Positions 7,645-15,786 of a DNA stretch of 64,000 bases are shown piece by piece. The notes below the pieces were generated by a model that was given only the letters and a program-made list of their open reading frames with translations, did no database searches and was not told the DNA's origin. The DNA is from Peptostreptococcaceae bacterium pGA-8. GTDB lineage: Bacteria; Bacillota; Clostridia; Peptostreptococcales; Anaerovoracaceae. The stretch's first letter is position 1; each line of letters starts with the position of its first letter. The translations under genes and the position numbers were made by a program. The stretch is from NCBI GenBank assembly GCA_900112915.1, contig FONK01000001.1, forward strand, positions 62,001 to 126,000, written 5' to 3'.

Positions 7645-7754
7645 ATGGGGAGGGGCGGTCAAAATCTCTACGAATCTATCCCTTGGGGAACGGGCGTGGG
7701 GTCTCACGCACAAAAACGCAGGTTCAAAGAGGGTATTAAAGAAAACTAAAAAAT
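7645..7754 (+). other. Candidate cos (packaging) site
   Basis: This 110-base non-coding stretch is strikingly G-rich (GGGGAGGGGCGG and GGGCGTGGGGTCTC) in an A+T-rich phage. It lies exactly between the HNH nuclease and TerS genes, the classical position of cos in phages of this type. The overlapping frames here are not preserved as genes. Assignment rests on position and composition. Confidence 0.5.
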
Positions 7755-7778
7755 ATGAATGGAAAGGAAGTGATGAAT

Positions 7779-8351
7779 GTGGCCAAAGACGGAACATACA
7801 GAGGTGGCAGAAGAGTAAAAGCAGGAGATAAACCAAGGCCAATAGCTGAAAAAATACAAAATGGAGAAAAAGTAAAACTGCTTGCAAATGATATACCGGA
7901 TATGTACTATGCAGAACTTGATTCTGTAGATTTACCTGATGGTGTAGAACTTGATGGAATAGATATGCCAAAACCTGGTGAGTACCTATCTGCAAAACAA
8001 AAGGATGGTATTCCACTAGGCGCAGATGAAATATATAAAGAAACATGGCTGTGGCTAAAGGAGAGAAAATGCGAAAAGTTAGTAAATAAAAGATTGCTTG
8101 AGTCATATTCACAGGCCTTTGCCAGATATATTCAATGCGAGGATGCTATTAGTAGATATGGAATGCTTGGAAAGCACCCAACAACAGGTGGAGTAATTGC
8201 TTCGCCATTTATTCAGATGTCATCACAGTTTCAAAAAACAGCAAATCTTATTTGGTATGAGATATACGACATCGTCAAACAAAACTGTACAGAAATTTAT
8301 GAAGAAGATAGCGATGACCTTATGGAGCAGCTATTAAGAAGAAGGAGATAA
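7779..8351 (+). CDS. terS: Terminase small subunit, P27 family
   Basis: A 190-residue small terminase of the phage P27 type. The N-terminus R-G-G-R-R-V-K-A-G-x-K-P-R-P is the usual DNA-binding start of the family. The central I-Y-K-E-T-W-L-W-L and L-L-E-S-Y-S-Q-A-F-A-R-Y segment forms the oligomerisation helices, and G-x-x-A-S-P-F is the P27 signature. It recognises the packaging site and recruits TerL. GTG 7779 is the best start, eight bases after AGGAAG, and gives the family-typical beginning; ATG 7755 or 7773 would be poorly placed. Confidence 0.8.
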   Translation: MAKDGTYRGGRRVKAGDKPRPIAEKIQNGEKVKLLANDIPDMYYAELDSVDLPDGVELDGIDMPKPGEYLSAKQKDGIPLGADEIYKETWLWLKERKCEKLVNKRLLESYSQAFARYIQCEDAISRYGMLGKHPTTGGVIASPFIQMSSQFQKTANLIWYEIYDIVKQNCTEIYEEDSDDLMEQLLRRRR

Positions 8352-8356
8352 GAAAA

Positions 8357-9139
8357 ATGATAGAAAAAGTAAATCCAAAACACCCAGATAAAATTGCAGA
8401 TAGAGTTGCGGGTGCGATTGTAGATATAGCATATAAAAATTGTGATAATCCTAAAGTTGCCGTAGAAGTATTAATCGGTCATGGTGTTTGTCATGTGATT
8501 ATAGAAAGCACGGTCAATTTTAAGTATAAGGATATTAAAGAGGCAATAGCTCGTATTGCAGGAAATGTAAAAAAGGATATAGTAATCGTTCCTCAAGATA
8601 AACACCTATCTAAAAACCAAGAAGAAACTATCCGATGTGGGGATAATGGCATATTTAAAGGAGTACCTCTTACACTTGAACAAAAACAGTTATCTAAGAT
8701 AGCAAGAAAAATTCATTCTAAATATCCATATGATGGCAAATATATCCTAGATGATACAAAGCTTATTATTTGTCAAAGTAATGCAAGTACAGAGGCTTTA
8801 AAAAATGATTATCCTTATGCAGAAATCAATCCACTAGGTGATTGGACTGGTGGAACTGATGTAGATACAGGAGCAACAAACCGTAAACTTGGATCGGATA
8901 TGGCTGATTCAGTTACAGGTGGAGGCCTTCATGGTAAGGACTTATCCAAAGCTGATGTATCAGTAAATATCTATGCTTTTCTTAAAGCACAGGTGGAACA
9001 AATACCGATTGAACTTAGCTGTGCCATTGGTGATGAAGTAGTTGATGGTAAGCCGTATAGCGAAATCGTAAATATCGCAAGAAAGTATATAGACTCTATT
9101 GGTGGATTTGAAAAGTTCGCTGAATGGGGTCTTTTTTAA
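8357..9139 (+). CDS. metK-like: Short phage-type S-adenosylmethionine synthetase
   Basis: A 260-residue homologue of MetK, against about 390 residues for the cellular enzyme. The ATP-binding H-P-D-K-I-A-D motif is at residues 9-15, C-G-D-N-G at 94-98 replaces G-A-G-D-Q-G, G-D-W-T-G-G-T-D lies at 161-168, and the P-loop-like G-G-G-L-H-G-K-D at 188-195 is complete. The first strand before H-P-D is shorter than usual and parts of the central domain are missing. The cellular enzyme makes AdoMet from methionine and ATP; the motifs suggest that this one is active, but that is inference. It stands directly before two AdoMet-using DNA methyltransferases in one operon. Confidence 0.8.
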   Translation: MIEKVNPKHPDKIADRVAGAIVDIAYKNCDNPKVAVEVLIGHGVCHVIIESTVNFKYKDIKEAIARIAGNVKKDIVIVPQDKHLSKNQEETIRCGDNGIFKGVPLTLEQKQLSKIARKIHSKYPYDGKYILDDTKLIICQSNASTEALKNDYPYAEINPLGDWTGGTDVDTGATNRKLGSDMADSVTGGGLHGKDLSKADVSVNIYAFLKAQVEQIPIELSCAIGDEVVDGKPYSEIVNIARKYIDSIGGFEKFAEWGLF

Positions 9140-9151
9140 TGGGGTGAGTTT

Positions 9152-10414
9152 ATGAAAACAAAAATGGAAATGGTGGAAATTAGTAAACTAGTCCCTTATG
9201 TGAATAATGCAAGAACTCACTCCCCAGAGCAGATTATGAAACTTAGATCCTCTTTACGAGAATTTGGTTTTATCAATCCGGTCATCATTGATTCCAAGTT
9301 TAATATCATAGCAGGTCACGGAAGAGTTATGGCAGCTAAAGAAGAAAAGATGGAAGAAGTGCCATGTGTACTGGTTGATTATCTATCTGAGGCACAGAAG
9401 AAAGCCTATATCATAGCTGACAACAAAATGGCACTGGATGCTGGATGGGATGAAGAGCTACTTAGAGTTGAGATTGAAGAACTGGAAGGTATGGATTTTG
9501 ATTTAACCCTAACAGGCTTTGATGGAGCAGAACTGGATGAGCTATTTGGAAACTCTGAAAAGGAAACGGTGGAAGATGATAAATTTGACTTGACATCAGC
9601 ACTTGAAAAAGCCTCCTTTGTAGAAAAAGGTGATATCTGGACTGTTGGCAAACACACTCTGATGTGTGGTGATGCAACAAGTAAGGAAGATGTAGATACT
9701 TTGATGGGTGGTAAAAAAGCCAATCTCATTATTACCGATCCCCCTTATGGGGTCTCATTTAAAAGTGCCAGTGGACTTACGATAAAAAACGATTCGATGA
9801 AAGAGGAAGAGTTTTATAATTTCCTTCTTCTATCCTTTCAAAATATGGCCGAGCATTTGGAAAGTGGTGGAGCAGCCTATATATTTCACGCTGATACGGA
9901 AGGACTTAATTTTAGAAAAGCTTTTATTGATGCAGGATTTCATCTTGCAGGCTGTTGTATATGGGTAAAGAACTCACTTGTTCTTGGTAGAAGTGACTAT
10001 CAGTGGCAACATGAACCTGTGCTTTATGGCTTTCTTAAAAATGGCAAGCATTCATGGTATTCCGATAGAAAACAAACAACTATTTGGAACTTTGATAAAC
10101 CAAAGAGAAATGAAAATCATCCGACATCAAAGCCACTAGATTTACTTTCCTATCCGATTCAAAACTCAAGTCAAGAAAATGCCATCGTCATTGATACCTT
10201 TGGAGGTAGTGGTTCAACCTTAATGGCTTGCGAAAAGACAAATCGAATCTGTTTTACGATGGAACTTGATGAAAAATATGCATCAGTTATTTTAAGACGA
10301 TATGTGGAAGATACCGGAGATAGTGAAAATGTCTATGTGATTCGTAGTGGTAAGAAATTATCATATAAAGATTTGGTGAAAGAGGTGGAAATAGATGGAG
10401 AAAAAACAGAATAA
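9152..10414 (+). CDS. ParB-like domain fused to N6/N4 DNA methyltransferase
   Basis: A 420-residue two-domain protein. Residues 8-110 are a ParB/sulfiredoxin-like domain with G-H-G-R at 55-58 and the I-A-D-N-K-M segment. Residues 165-400 form an amino-methyltransferase with D-P-P-Y at 196-199 and the AdoMet-binding D-T-F-G-G-S-G-S-T near 347. It modifies adenine or cytosine amino groups in DNA; the target site cannot be read from sequence. Such fusions are frequent next to P27 terminases and probably protect phage DNA from host restriction. The following cytosine methyltransferase starts 20 bases before its stop, and the short AdoMet synthetase lies 12 bases upstream. Confidence 0.85.
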   Translation: MKTKMEMVEISKLVPYVNNARTHSPEQIMKLRSSLREFGFINPVIIDSKFNIIAGHGRVMAAKEEKMEEVPCVLVDYLSEAQKKAYIIADNKMALDAGWDEELLRVEIEELEGMDFDLTLTGFDGAELDELFGNSEKETVEDDKFDLTSALEKASFVEKGDIWTVGKHTLMCGDATSKEDVDTLMGGKKANLIITDPPYGVSFKSASGLTIKNDSMKEEEFYNFLLLSFQNMAEHLESGGAAYIFHADTEGLNFRKAFIDAGFHLAGCCIWVKNSLVLGRSDYQWQHEPVLYGFLKNGKHSWYSDRKQTTIWNFDKPKRNENHPTSKPLDLLSYPIQNSSQENAIVIDTFGGSGSTLMACEKTNRICFTMELDEKYASVILRRYVEDTGDSENVYVIRSGKKLSYKDLVKEVEIDGEKTE

Positions 10415-11987
10415 ACCTCTAACACTTTGTTCTCTATTTGATGGTTCAGGAGGATTTTGTTTAGGAGCAAAACTTGTAGGTATAAAGCCTATTAGTTGTT
10501 CAGAAATTGAGCCTTTTCCAATCAGAGTAACTACAAAAAGAATGCCGGATGTAAAACATTTAGGAGATATATCTGGTATTAAAGGAAATGAAATAGAACC
10601 TGTGGACATTATCACTTTTGGCAGCCCATGCCAAGATATGTCTATAGCAGGAAAAAGAGCGGGGCTTAATGGTTCTCGCTCTAATTTATTTTATGAGGCA
10701 ATAAGAATTATTAAAGAAATGAGGGAGGAAACGCATGGAGAAAAACCAAGATATATCGTTTGGGAAAATGTGCCAGGTGCATTCTCCTCAAACAAAGGAG
10801 AGGACTTCTTTTCAGTCCTCAAAGAAATCTGTGGGATCAAAGGACATAAAATTGATGAGGCTAGACCTAAGAAATGGCAAAATGCAGGTCTTATCGTGGC
10901 AGGAGATTTCTCACTTAGCTGGAGGGTATTTGATGCTCAGTACTGGGGAGTGCCCCAAAGAAGAAGACGTATCTACCTTGTCTGCGATTTTAATGGAGAA
11001 AGTGCCGGAAAAATATTATTTGAGTCCGAAGGCATGCCTTGGCATCTTGAAAAGAGCAAATGCCCGTGGAAAAGAACTGCCGGAGGTCTTAAAGAAAGCA
11101 CTAGAGATGCAGTCACAAATCTGTGCTTAAATGACCAAGGTGGTCAGAGGATGGATGTTCATGAAGAAAAGAGTGGAACAATCACTGCAAGTGTAGGAAA
11201 TCACCCGCCACTGGTATTTGAAAATCATGGACAAGATTCCAGATTTAAAGGACCTCTTGCTGTGAGTAATACTATAGGAGCAAGTCTTGGAACGGGAGGA
11301 AACAATCAGCCTTTTGTAGTAGAAGATAGTACCAGAACATTTGATGTCCGTATTACCTCAGAAAATACCAAAAATCACAGAGCCAATATCTATGAAACCA
11401 ATGTGGCAAGAACCATCAATACAGGTCAAAACTCACCGGAAGCTAATCAAGGCGGACTTGCCATTGTCTACTGTGATAAAACAGCAGGTACATTATGTGC
11501 GATGGATGGTCCAAAGGGTGTTCATAGTGAGATGGCAGGTCAAGGTAAACTTATCGTAGAAAAGGAAATTTTTTCAACCAGCAAAAACTCCCATCATACT
11601 GAGGCGATGGAAAATCTAGCTAATACCTTAGTTGCAAGTGACTACAAAGATCCTCCAGTTGTAAATGACGTGGCGGATCAAAGATATATTGTTAGAAGAC
11701 TAACTCCAAAGGAGTGCGGGAGGCTTCAAGGTTTCCCAGATGGTTGGTGTGATGGACTTGAAACAGAAAATCCAACTGAAGGAGAATTGATATTTTGGAC
11801 TGAAGTCTTTGAAACCTATAGGAAAGTTGTGACGAAAGCTACTAAGCCTAGAAGTGAAAAACAGATAAGAAAGTGGCTTGCTAGTCCCCATACTGATTCA
11901 GCAGAATACAAAATGTGGGGAAATGGCGTGGCACTTCCTAATGTATGCTTTGTACTTGCAGGAATTAAGCACTTTTATTTTAAATAA
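10395..11987 (+). CDS. dcm-like: DNA cytosine-5 methyltransferase
   Basis: A 530-residue C5 methyltransferase. Motif I F-D-G-S-G-G at residues 15-20, the catalytic G-S-P-C-Q (Cys79) at 76-80, E-N-V at 124-126 and Q-R-R-R-R at 188-192 are all present. Motifs IX-X follow near the C-terminus (L-T-P-K-E-C-G-R-L-Q-G-F-P and G-N-G-V-A). The variable region between motifs VIII and IX is long, about 220 residues, and holds Gly/Asn/Thr-rich repeats, so target recognition may be complex. No cognate restriction enzyme is nearby, so it is an orphan protection enzyme. It uses the AdoMet that the upstream metK-like gene could supply. Confidence 0.9.
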   Translation: MEKKQNKPLTLCSLFDGSGGFCLGAKLVGIKPISCSEIEPFPIRVTTKRMPDVKHLGDISGIKGNEIEPVDIITFGSPCQDMSIAGKRAGLNGSRSNLFYEAIRIIKEMREETHGEKPRYIVWENVPGAFSSNKGEDFFSVLKEICGIKGHKIDEARPKKWQNAGLIVAGDFSLSWRVFDAQYWGVPQRRRRIYLVCDFNGESAGKILFESEGMPWHLEKSKCPWKRTAGGLKESTRDAVTNLCLNDQGGQRMDVHEEKSGTITASVGNHPPLVFENHGQDSRFKGPLAVSNTIGASLGTGGNNQPFVVEDSTRTFDVRITSENTKNHRANIYETNVARTINTGQNSPEANQGGLAIVYCDKTAGTLCAMDGPKGVHSEMAGQGKLIVEKEIFSTSKNSHHTEAMENLANTLVASDYKDPPVVNDVADQRYIVRRLTPKECGRLQGFPDGWCDGLETENPTEGELIFWTEVFETYRKVVTKATKPRSEKQIRKWLASPHTDSAEYKMWGNGVALPNVCFVLAGIKHFYFK

Positions 11988-12001
11988 AGAACAGATATAA
12001 C

Positions 12002-12031
12002 TTGATAAATCTCTGATAGTACGGGAATATA
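12002..12031 (+). promoter_or_regulatory. Phage promoter motif, copy 1
   Basis: TTGATA (12002-12007), an 18-base spacer ending TACGGG, then AATATA (12026-12031) and the conserved ACACATACC. The same layout is at 13143 and 37245. It stands 30 bases before a gene with its own AAAGGAGG, at the head of a new transcription unit after the methyltransferases. Confidence 0.55.
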
Positions 12032-12061
12032 CACATACCAAAACTAAAGGAGGAAAAACAA

Positions 12062-12700
12062 GTGCAAGTAAAATTTAATGTTACAGGTAAAGAGAGAAAA
12101 AAGCTTGTCAAAGGGATTGAAAGAATCACAAATGAAAAATCCAAGTATTTAGGAATGCCAAGTACAGCTTATGAGGTTGGAATCTTTACAATTGATAAGA
12201 CGGGAACGGTTTTATGTGAAGATGATTTCGCACTTGAAAGGTTAGTTCACAATCTTATCGGAGACGGCTTTGTACCCGAGGAAGAAAGTAAAAGCGAACA
12301 CAACGCCACACAAAGCCTTACAGTGGCGATAACAAGGGATAAGGTGGATTTATCCAAGCTAGAAAAAATCTTTGAAAATAAGGGCGATTTAATCAAAAAG
12401 GCACTAGGAATTACAAGCCTTTCCATAGAGGAAGATGAAGAAAAAGTAATCTTTCCTTGGTTTGAAAATATCGATAACGAACATCTAATGACATATACAA
12501 AATTCATTGCAGCACTTTGTAAGATGAGCATTAATGCCAAACGCATCAACGAATCTTCCAAAGAAGTTATAAATGAAAAGTATGCCTTTAGATGTTTTCT
12601 TTTAAGACTTGGTTTTATTGGAGATGAATTTAAGAAGGATAGAAAAATACTTCTTGAAAAATTATCTGGATCATCAGCTTTTAGAAATGGAGGTCATTAA
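12062..12700 (+). CDS. Phage hypothetical protein (212 aa)
   Basis: A 212-residue soluble protein starting at GTG 12062, with AAAGGAGGAAAAAC just upstream. Residues 1-75 have a mixed alpha/beta pattern with V-K-F-N-V-T-G-K-E-R-K-K-L-V near the start, and the C-terminal 100 residues are helical. Proteins of this type stand before DUF4314 in many clostridial phages and are sometimes labelled 'virulence-related', without evidence. No catalytic motif can be seen. It heads a three-gene unit (12062-13095) behind promoter motif copy 1. Confidence 0.6.
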   Translation: MQVKFNVTGKERKKLVKGIERITNEKSKYLGMPSTAYEVGIFTIDKTGTVLCEDDFALERLVHNLIGDGFVPEEESKSEHNATQSLTVAITRDKVDLSKLEKIFENKGDLIKKALGITSLSIEEDEEKVIFPWFENIDNEHLMTYTKFIAALCKMSINAKRINESSKEVINEKYAFRCFLLRLGFIGDEFKKDRKILLEKLSGSSAFRNGGH

Positions 12701-12701
12701 G

Positions 12702-12932
12702 ATGATATTTCCAAGTAGAGAGGTTGTTGAAGGGTTAAGAAAAAAGTATCCAGTTGGAAGTAGAGTGGAGCTTGTATCTATGGATGATATCCAAGCACCG
12801 CCTATTGGTACAAAAGGAACAGTAAGGGGAGTTGATGATATTGGCTCCATTATGGTTTCTTGGGATAACGGAAGTAGCCTAAGTGTAGCTTATGGTGAAG
12901 ATTCCTGCAGGAGGGTTTCAGATGAACGATAA
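12702..12932 (+). CDS. DUF4314 protein
   Basis: A 76-residue protein with the full DUF4314 pattern: P-S-R-E-V-V, Y-P-V-G-x-R-V-E-L, the middle A-P-P-I-G-T-K-G-T-V-x-G-V-D-D, and S-W-D-N-G-S-x-L near the C-terminus. The fold is predicted to be a small beta-barrel like those of KOW/SH3-type proteins. Function is unknown; it occurs almost only in phages and conjugative elements. GGAGG lies eight bases before ATG 12702, and the next gene starts inside its last codons. Confidence 0.8.
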   Translation: MIFPSREVVEGLRKKYPVGSRVELVSMDDIQAPPIGTKGTVRGVDDIGSIMVSWDNGSSLSVAYGEDSCRRVSDER

Positions 12933-13095
12933 AATAAAGGAGCAAATCCTCGCAATAAGAAAAATGGGACTCACAAATATGTTTGATGTAAATACTGTTC
13001 AAAGAATCGCTTACGAAATGGACTTTTATGAACTTGTAGATTTTCTTGAAACCGATAGAAAGGCTTATGTTGATTTCATTATTTATGGCAAATAA
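12922..13095 (+). CDS. DUF5049 protein
   Basis: A 57-residue helical protein with the DUF5049 signature: K-E-Q-I-L-A-I-R near the start, then G-x-T-N-M-F-D, V-Q-R-I-A-Y-E-M and a C-terminal Y-x-x-F-I-x-Y-G-K. Function is unknown. GCAGGAGGG stands before ATG 12922, while the in-frame codon at 12892 is inside DUF4314 and is rejected. DUF4314 and DUF5049 are neighbours in many Firmicute phages, which supports a shared role. Confidence 0.75.
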   Translation: MNDKIKEQILAIRKMGLTNMFDVNTVQRIAYEMDFYELVDFLETDRKAYVDFIIYGK

Positions 13096-13142
13096 AACTA
13101 TAATTATTATGAAAATAAAGCACATATTTCTTTAAAAATGAC

Positions 13143-13172
13143 TTGATATATCCTTCAAATTACGGGAATATA
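13143..13172 (+). promoter_or_regulatory. Phage promoter motif, copy 2
   Basis: TTGATA (13143-13148), 18-base spacer ending TACGGG, AATATA (13167-13172), then ACACATACC as in copy 1. It lies 30 bases upstream of the gene at 13202. Confidence 0.55.
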
Positions 13173-13201
13173 CACATACCAAAAACAAAGGAGAAACGAA
13201 C

Positions 13202-13447
13202 ATGACAAAGCAAGAAATTTTTAAGGAAGCAACAAAAAAACTAAACGAGAAGAAAGCAGCATTTTATAAAAGAGAGCCTGAAAGAAAACTTTATGACGAA
13301 GGCAAGATTGGCTGGAACGAATACCTAAAAAGAGCCAAAGCAAGAGAAGAAAAAGAAAGAGAATTCTACAAGGGCAATGAAAACTTTGAGCTTTATGACG
13401 AAGGCCTCATCACCTACGATGAATTCTTAGAATTGGAGGGGAAATAA
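13202..13447 (+). CDS. Small charged protein with two SHOCT-like repeats
   Basis: An 81-residue, very charged protein. Two copies of the pattern L-Y-D-E-G-x-I-x-(W/Y)-(N/D)-E-(Y/F)-L lie near residues 31-43 and 64-76. This resembles the SHOCT motif (a short C-terminal oligomerisation module) repeated twice. The linker is a Lys/Glu helix. It starts after AAAGGAG and follows promoter motif copy 2. No enzymatic function is suggested; it may act as an oligomerising adaptor. Confidence 0.6.
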   Translation: MTKQEIFKEATKKLNEKKAAFYKREPERKLYDEGKIGWNEYLKRAKAREEKEREFYKGNENFELYDEGLITYDEFLELEGK

Positions 13448-13448
13448 G

Positions 13449-13727
13449 ATGAGCAAGATGATAGATTTAGCTAACAAGTACAAGATACCAACACAGGCAA
13501 CACCGGAAGATTTAGAAACTAGATGGGGTAAGGTCATAACCTTTGGAGATAGGGTGATTCTTGTAGGACACTACTATCACCCAGATGGAAATTGCTACTT
13601 TGCAGCAGTTTATGAATTTCTAGATGCTGACCATTCATGCGAAGGTTTTATTGGACTAAGGGAAGTAAGCGAAGAAAGATTTGAAGATGATGGCCACGCA
13701 ATTGAGTGGGCATTAAAACAAAATTAA
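13449..13727 (+). CDS. Phage hypothetical protein (92 aa)
   Basis: A 92-residue acidic protein. The middle is rich in aromatic residues and beta-strand propensity (V-I-L-V-G-H-Y-Y-H-P-D-G-N-C-Y-F-A-A-V-Y). The end carries a short helix with E-W-A-L-K-Q. The family is not recognised. It starts one base after the stop of the preceding gene and therefore shares its transcript. It is followed by two hairpins that close the transcription unit before TerL. Confidence 0.6.
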   Translation: MSKMIDLANKYKIPTQATPEDLETRWGKVITFGDRVILVGHYYHPDGNCYFAAVYEFLDADHSCEGFIGLREVSEERFEDDGHAIEWALKQN

Positions 13728-13742
13728 AAAACAAAGTAGTTT

Positions 13743-13794
13743 CAGAGCTTAGGCTCTGTTTCTCGTAGTAGCAGCCAAAGGGCTGTATTTTTTT
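13743..13794 (+). terminator. Double hairpin terminator before TerL
   Basis: CAGAGC/GCTCTG (13743-13758) is followed by CAGCC/GGCTG (13772-13785) and TATTTTTTT. The sequence after it, ATGCCTAAAAGG, resembles the ATGCCC that follows several other terminators in this phage. Confidence 0.7.
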
Positions 13795-13815
13795 ATGCCT
13801 AAAAGGGGTGAGTTG

Positions 13816-15408
13816 ATGGCAAAATACAAGACTACAAAATTTAAATTAAAAGATTCTATCTATAGCAAAGACCATGCAGATTATGCTGTAAATTTCATTG
13901 AATGCCTAAGCCATACCAAAGGTACATGGGCAGGTAAGCCATTTAAGTTACTACCTTGGCAGGAACAGATTATAAGAGATTTATTTGGCGTAATTAAGCC
14001 AAATGGATATAGACAGTTTAATACTGCGTATATTGAGATTCCAAAGAAAATGGGAAAGAGTGAGCTTGCAGCAGCTGTTGCCTTACTTCTTTGTTGTGGT
14101 GATGGTGAAGAAAGAGCAGAAGTGTATGGATGTGCTGCTGATAGACAACAAGCAACTATTGTCTTTGATGTTGCAGCTGATATGGTAAGGATGTGCCCTG
14201 CACTGAATAGAAGAGTTAAGATATTAGCATCACAGAAAAGAATTATTTTTCAGCCAACAAATTCTTTCTATCAAGTCTTATCAGCAGAAGCCTACTCCAA
14301 ACATGGTTTTAATATTCATGGAGTAGTATTTGATGAACTTCATACCCAGCCAAACAGAAAACTCTTTGATGTTATGACTAAAGGTTCAGGTGATGCAAGA
14401 ACTCAGCCTTTATATTTTCTTATCACAACTGCAGGTACAGATACGCATTCTATTTGCTATGAAACGCATCAAAAGGCTAAGGATATTTTAGAAGGAAGAA
14501 AAATTGATCCTACTTTTTATCCGGTCATTTATGGTGCTGATGAAGAAGATGACTGGACCGATCCTAAAGTATGGAAGAAAGCAAATCCATCACTTGGAGT
14601 TACTGTTGGAATTGATAAGGTAAAGGCTGCCTGTGAATCTGCAAAGCAAAATCCGGGAGAAGAAAATTCCTTCAGACAGCTTAGACTTAATCAATGGGTG
14701 AAACAAGCAATACGCTGGATGCCAATGGAAAAATGGGATGCTTGTTCTTTTGCAGTCGATGAGGAAGAACTGGAAGGTAGAGTTTGCTACGGAGGTCTTG
14801 ACCTTTCATCTACAACGGATATTACAGCCTTTGTTTTAGTGTTTCCTCCAACTGATGAAGATGACAAGTATGTGGTAATGCCTTATTTTTGGATACCGGA
14901 AGATACGCTGGATTTAAGAGTAAAACGTGACCATGTACCTTATGATGTTTGGCAAAGACGAGGTTACATTCATACAACAGAAGGTAATGTAGTTCACTAT
15001 GGTTTTATAGAAAAATTCATAGAAAAGCTAGGTGAAAGATTCAATATAAGAGAAATTGCATTTGACCGTTGGGGTGCTGTTCAGATGGTACAAAACCTTG
15101 AGAACATGGGATTTACAGTAGTTCCATTTGGACAAGGATTTAAGGATATGAGTCCACCTACTAAGGAACTAATGAAACTAACACTAGAGCAAAAACTTGC
15201 TCATGGTGGAAATCCAGTTCTTAGATGGATGATGGATAATATATTTATTAGAACCGATCCTGCTGGAAACATCAAAGCAGATAAAGAAAAGTCAACAGAA
15301 AAGATTGATGGCGCAATAGCAACTATTATGGGACTTGATAGAGCAATCCGATGTGGAAATCAAAATACAGAAAGTGTTTATGATGGCAGGGGCATTCTAT
15401 TCATTTAA
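13816..15408 (+). CDS. terL: Terminase large subunit (HK97-type)
   Basis: A 530-residue packaging motor. The N-terminal ATPase has L-P-W-Q-E-Q-I-I-R-D near residue 45, a Walker A-like P-K-K-M-G-K-S near residue 78, and V-V-F-D-E-L-H as Walker B near residue 168. The C-terminal nuclease begins with Y-G-G-L-D-L-S-S-T-T-D near residue 330 and ends with the acidic cluster around D-G-A-I-A-T. It pumps DNA into proheads and cuts it with TerS and probably the HNH protein. ATG 13816 after GGGGTGAG is chosen; ATG 13795 is part of the recurrent post-terminator sequence. Confidence 0.92.
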   Translation: MAKYKTTKFKLKDSIYSKDHADYAVNFIECLSHTKGTWAGKPFKLLPWQEQIIRDLFGVIKPNGYRQFNTAYIEIPKKMGKSELAAAVALLLCCGDGEERAEVYGCAADRQQATIVFDVAADMVRMCPALNRRVKILASQKRIIFQPTNSFYQVLSAEAYSKHGFNIHGVVFDELHTQPNRKLFDVMTKGSGDARTQPLYFLITTAGTDTHSICYETHQKAKDILEGRKIDPTFYPVIYGADEEDDWTDPKVWKKANPSLGVTVGIDKVKAACESAKQNPGEENSFRQLRLNQWVKQAIRWMPMEKWDACSFAVDEEELEGRVCYGGLDLSSTTDITAFVLVFPPTDEDDKYVVMPYFWIPEDTLDLRVKRDHVPYDVWQRRGYIHTTEGNVVHYGFIEKFIEKLGERFNIREIAFDRWGAVQMVQNLENMGFTVVPFGQGFKDMSPPTKELMKLTLEQKLAHGGNPVLRWMMDNIFIRTDPAGNIKADKEKSTEKIDGAIATIMGLDRAIRCGNQNTESVYDGRGILFI

Positions 15409-15534
15409 AAAACGACAATAAAATACTTAATTTCGACATTAAAAGTCCTGTTTCTTACAAGTGGGTTGTAATGCTATTTAACTTCGTTTAACCTATACAA
15501 ACCAAGTAAAAACAGGTTAAAGGATGGAAATGAA

Positions 15535-15744
15535 ATGTTAGAAAAAGAGGTATTAGAACTTGTAGTTAAAAAGGTCATGGATAAGTTTGCAAGAGAAAAT
15601 AATGGTTCAAAAGGATGGACAAAAGAAGATATTCAAAATGAGGTCCTTAACCTTGGAGGCACAATGACAGATGTTTACGAGGCCATGAAGATTGGACTAG
15701 ATATTTGTCTTTTGAAAGAAACAGTAGAGCCGGTATTTAGTTAA
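15535..15744 (+). CDS. Small hypothetical phage protein (69 aa)
   Basis: A 69-residue helical protein between TerL and the portal. It starts at ATG 15535 with AAAGGATGG upstream. K-K-V-M-D-K-F-A-R-E-N and G-W-T-K-E-D-I suggest two amphipathic helices. No family is recognised; it could be a head accessory or a small regulator. Behind it stand a terminator and the group II intron, which separate it from the portal gene. Confidence 0.5.
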   Translation: MLEKEVLELVVKKVMDKFARENNGSKGWTKEDIQNEVLNLGGTMTDVYEAMKIGLDICLLKETVEPVFS

Positions 15745-15759
15745 TAATTTGTTATTAGG

Positions 15760-15784
15760 AGCATCTCTAAGGAGATGCTTTTTT
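15760..15784 (+). terminator. Terminator at the intron insertion point
   Basis: AGCATCTC (15760-15767) pairs perfectly with GAGATGCT (15772-15779) across a 4-base loop, followed by TTTTTT. The group II intron begins three bases after the T-run, the position preferred by class C introns. Confidence 0.75.
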
Positions 15785-15786
15785 AG

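Noticed and set aside
7598-7831. Plus-strand frame of 77 codons across the G-rich gap
   Set aside because: It overlaps both HNH and TerS in another frame, has a G-run-driven composition and no ribosome site. The region is better explained as a cos site.
7573-8112. Long minus-strand frame (179 codons) opposite HNH/TerS
   Set aside because: Leu/Phe/His-rich as expected from antisense of a plus-strand gene, without ribosome site. All genes here are plus.
10735-11130. 131-codon frame inside the cytosine methyltransferase
   Set aside because: It lies entirely within the real gene, whose motifs VI-VIII are read in the other frame.
13795-13815. ATG 13795 as start of TerL
   Set aside because: It belongs to the recurrent ATGCC(C/T) that follows several terminators here (7263, 13795, 23790, 43933) and has no ribosome site.
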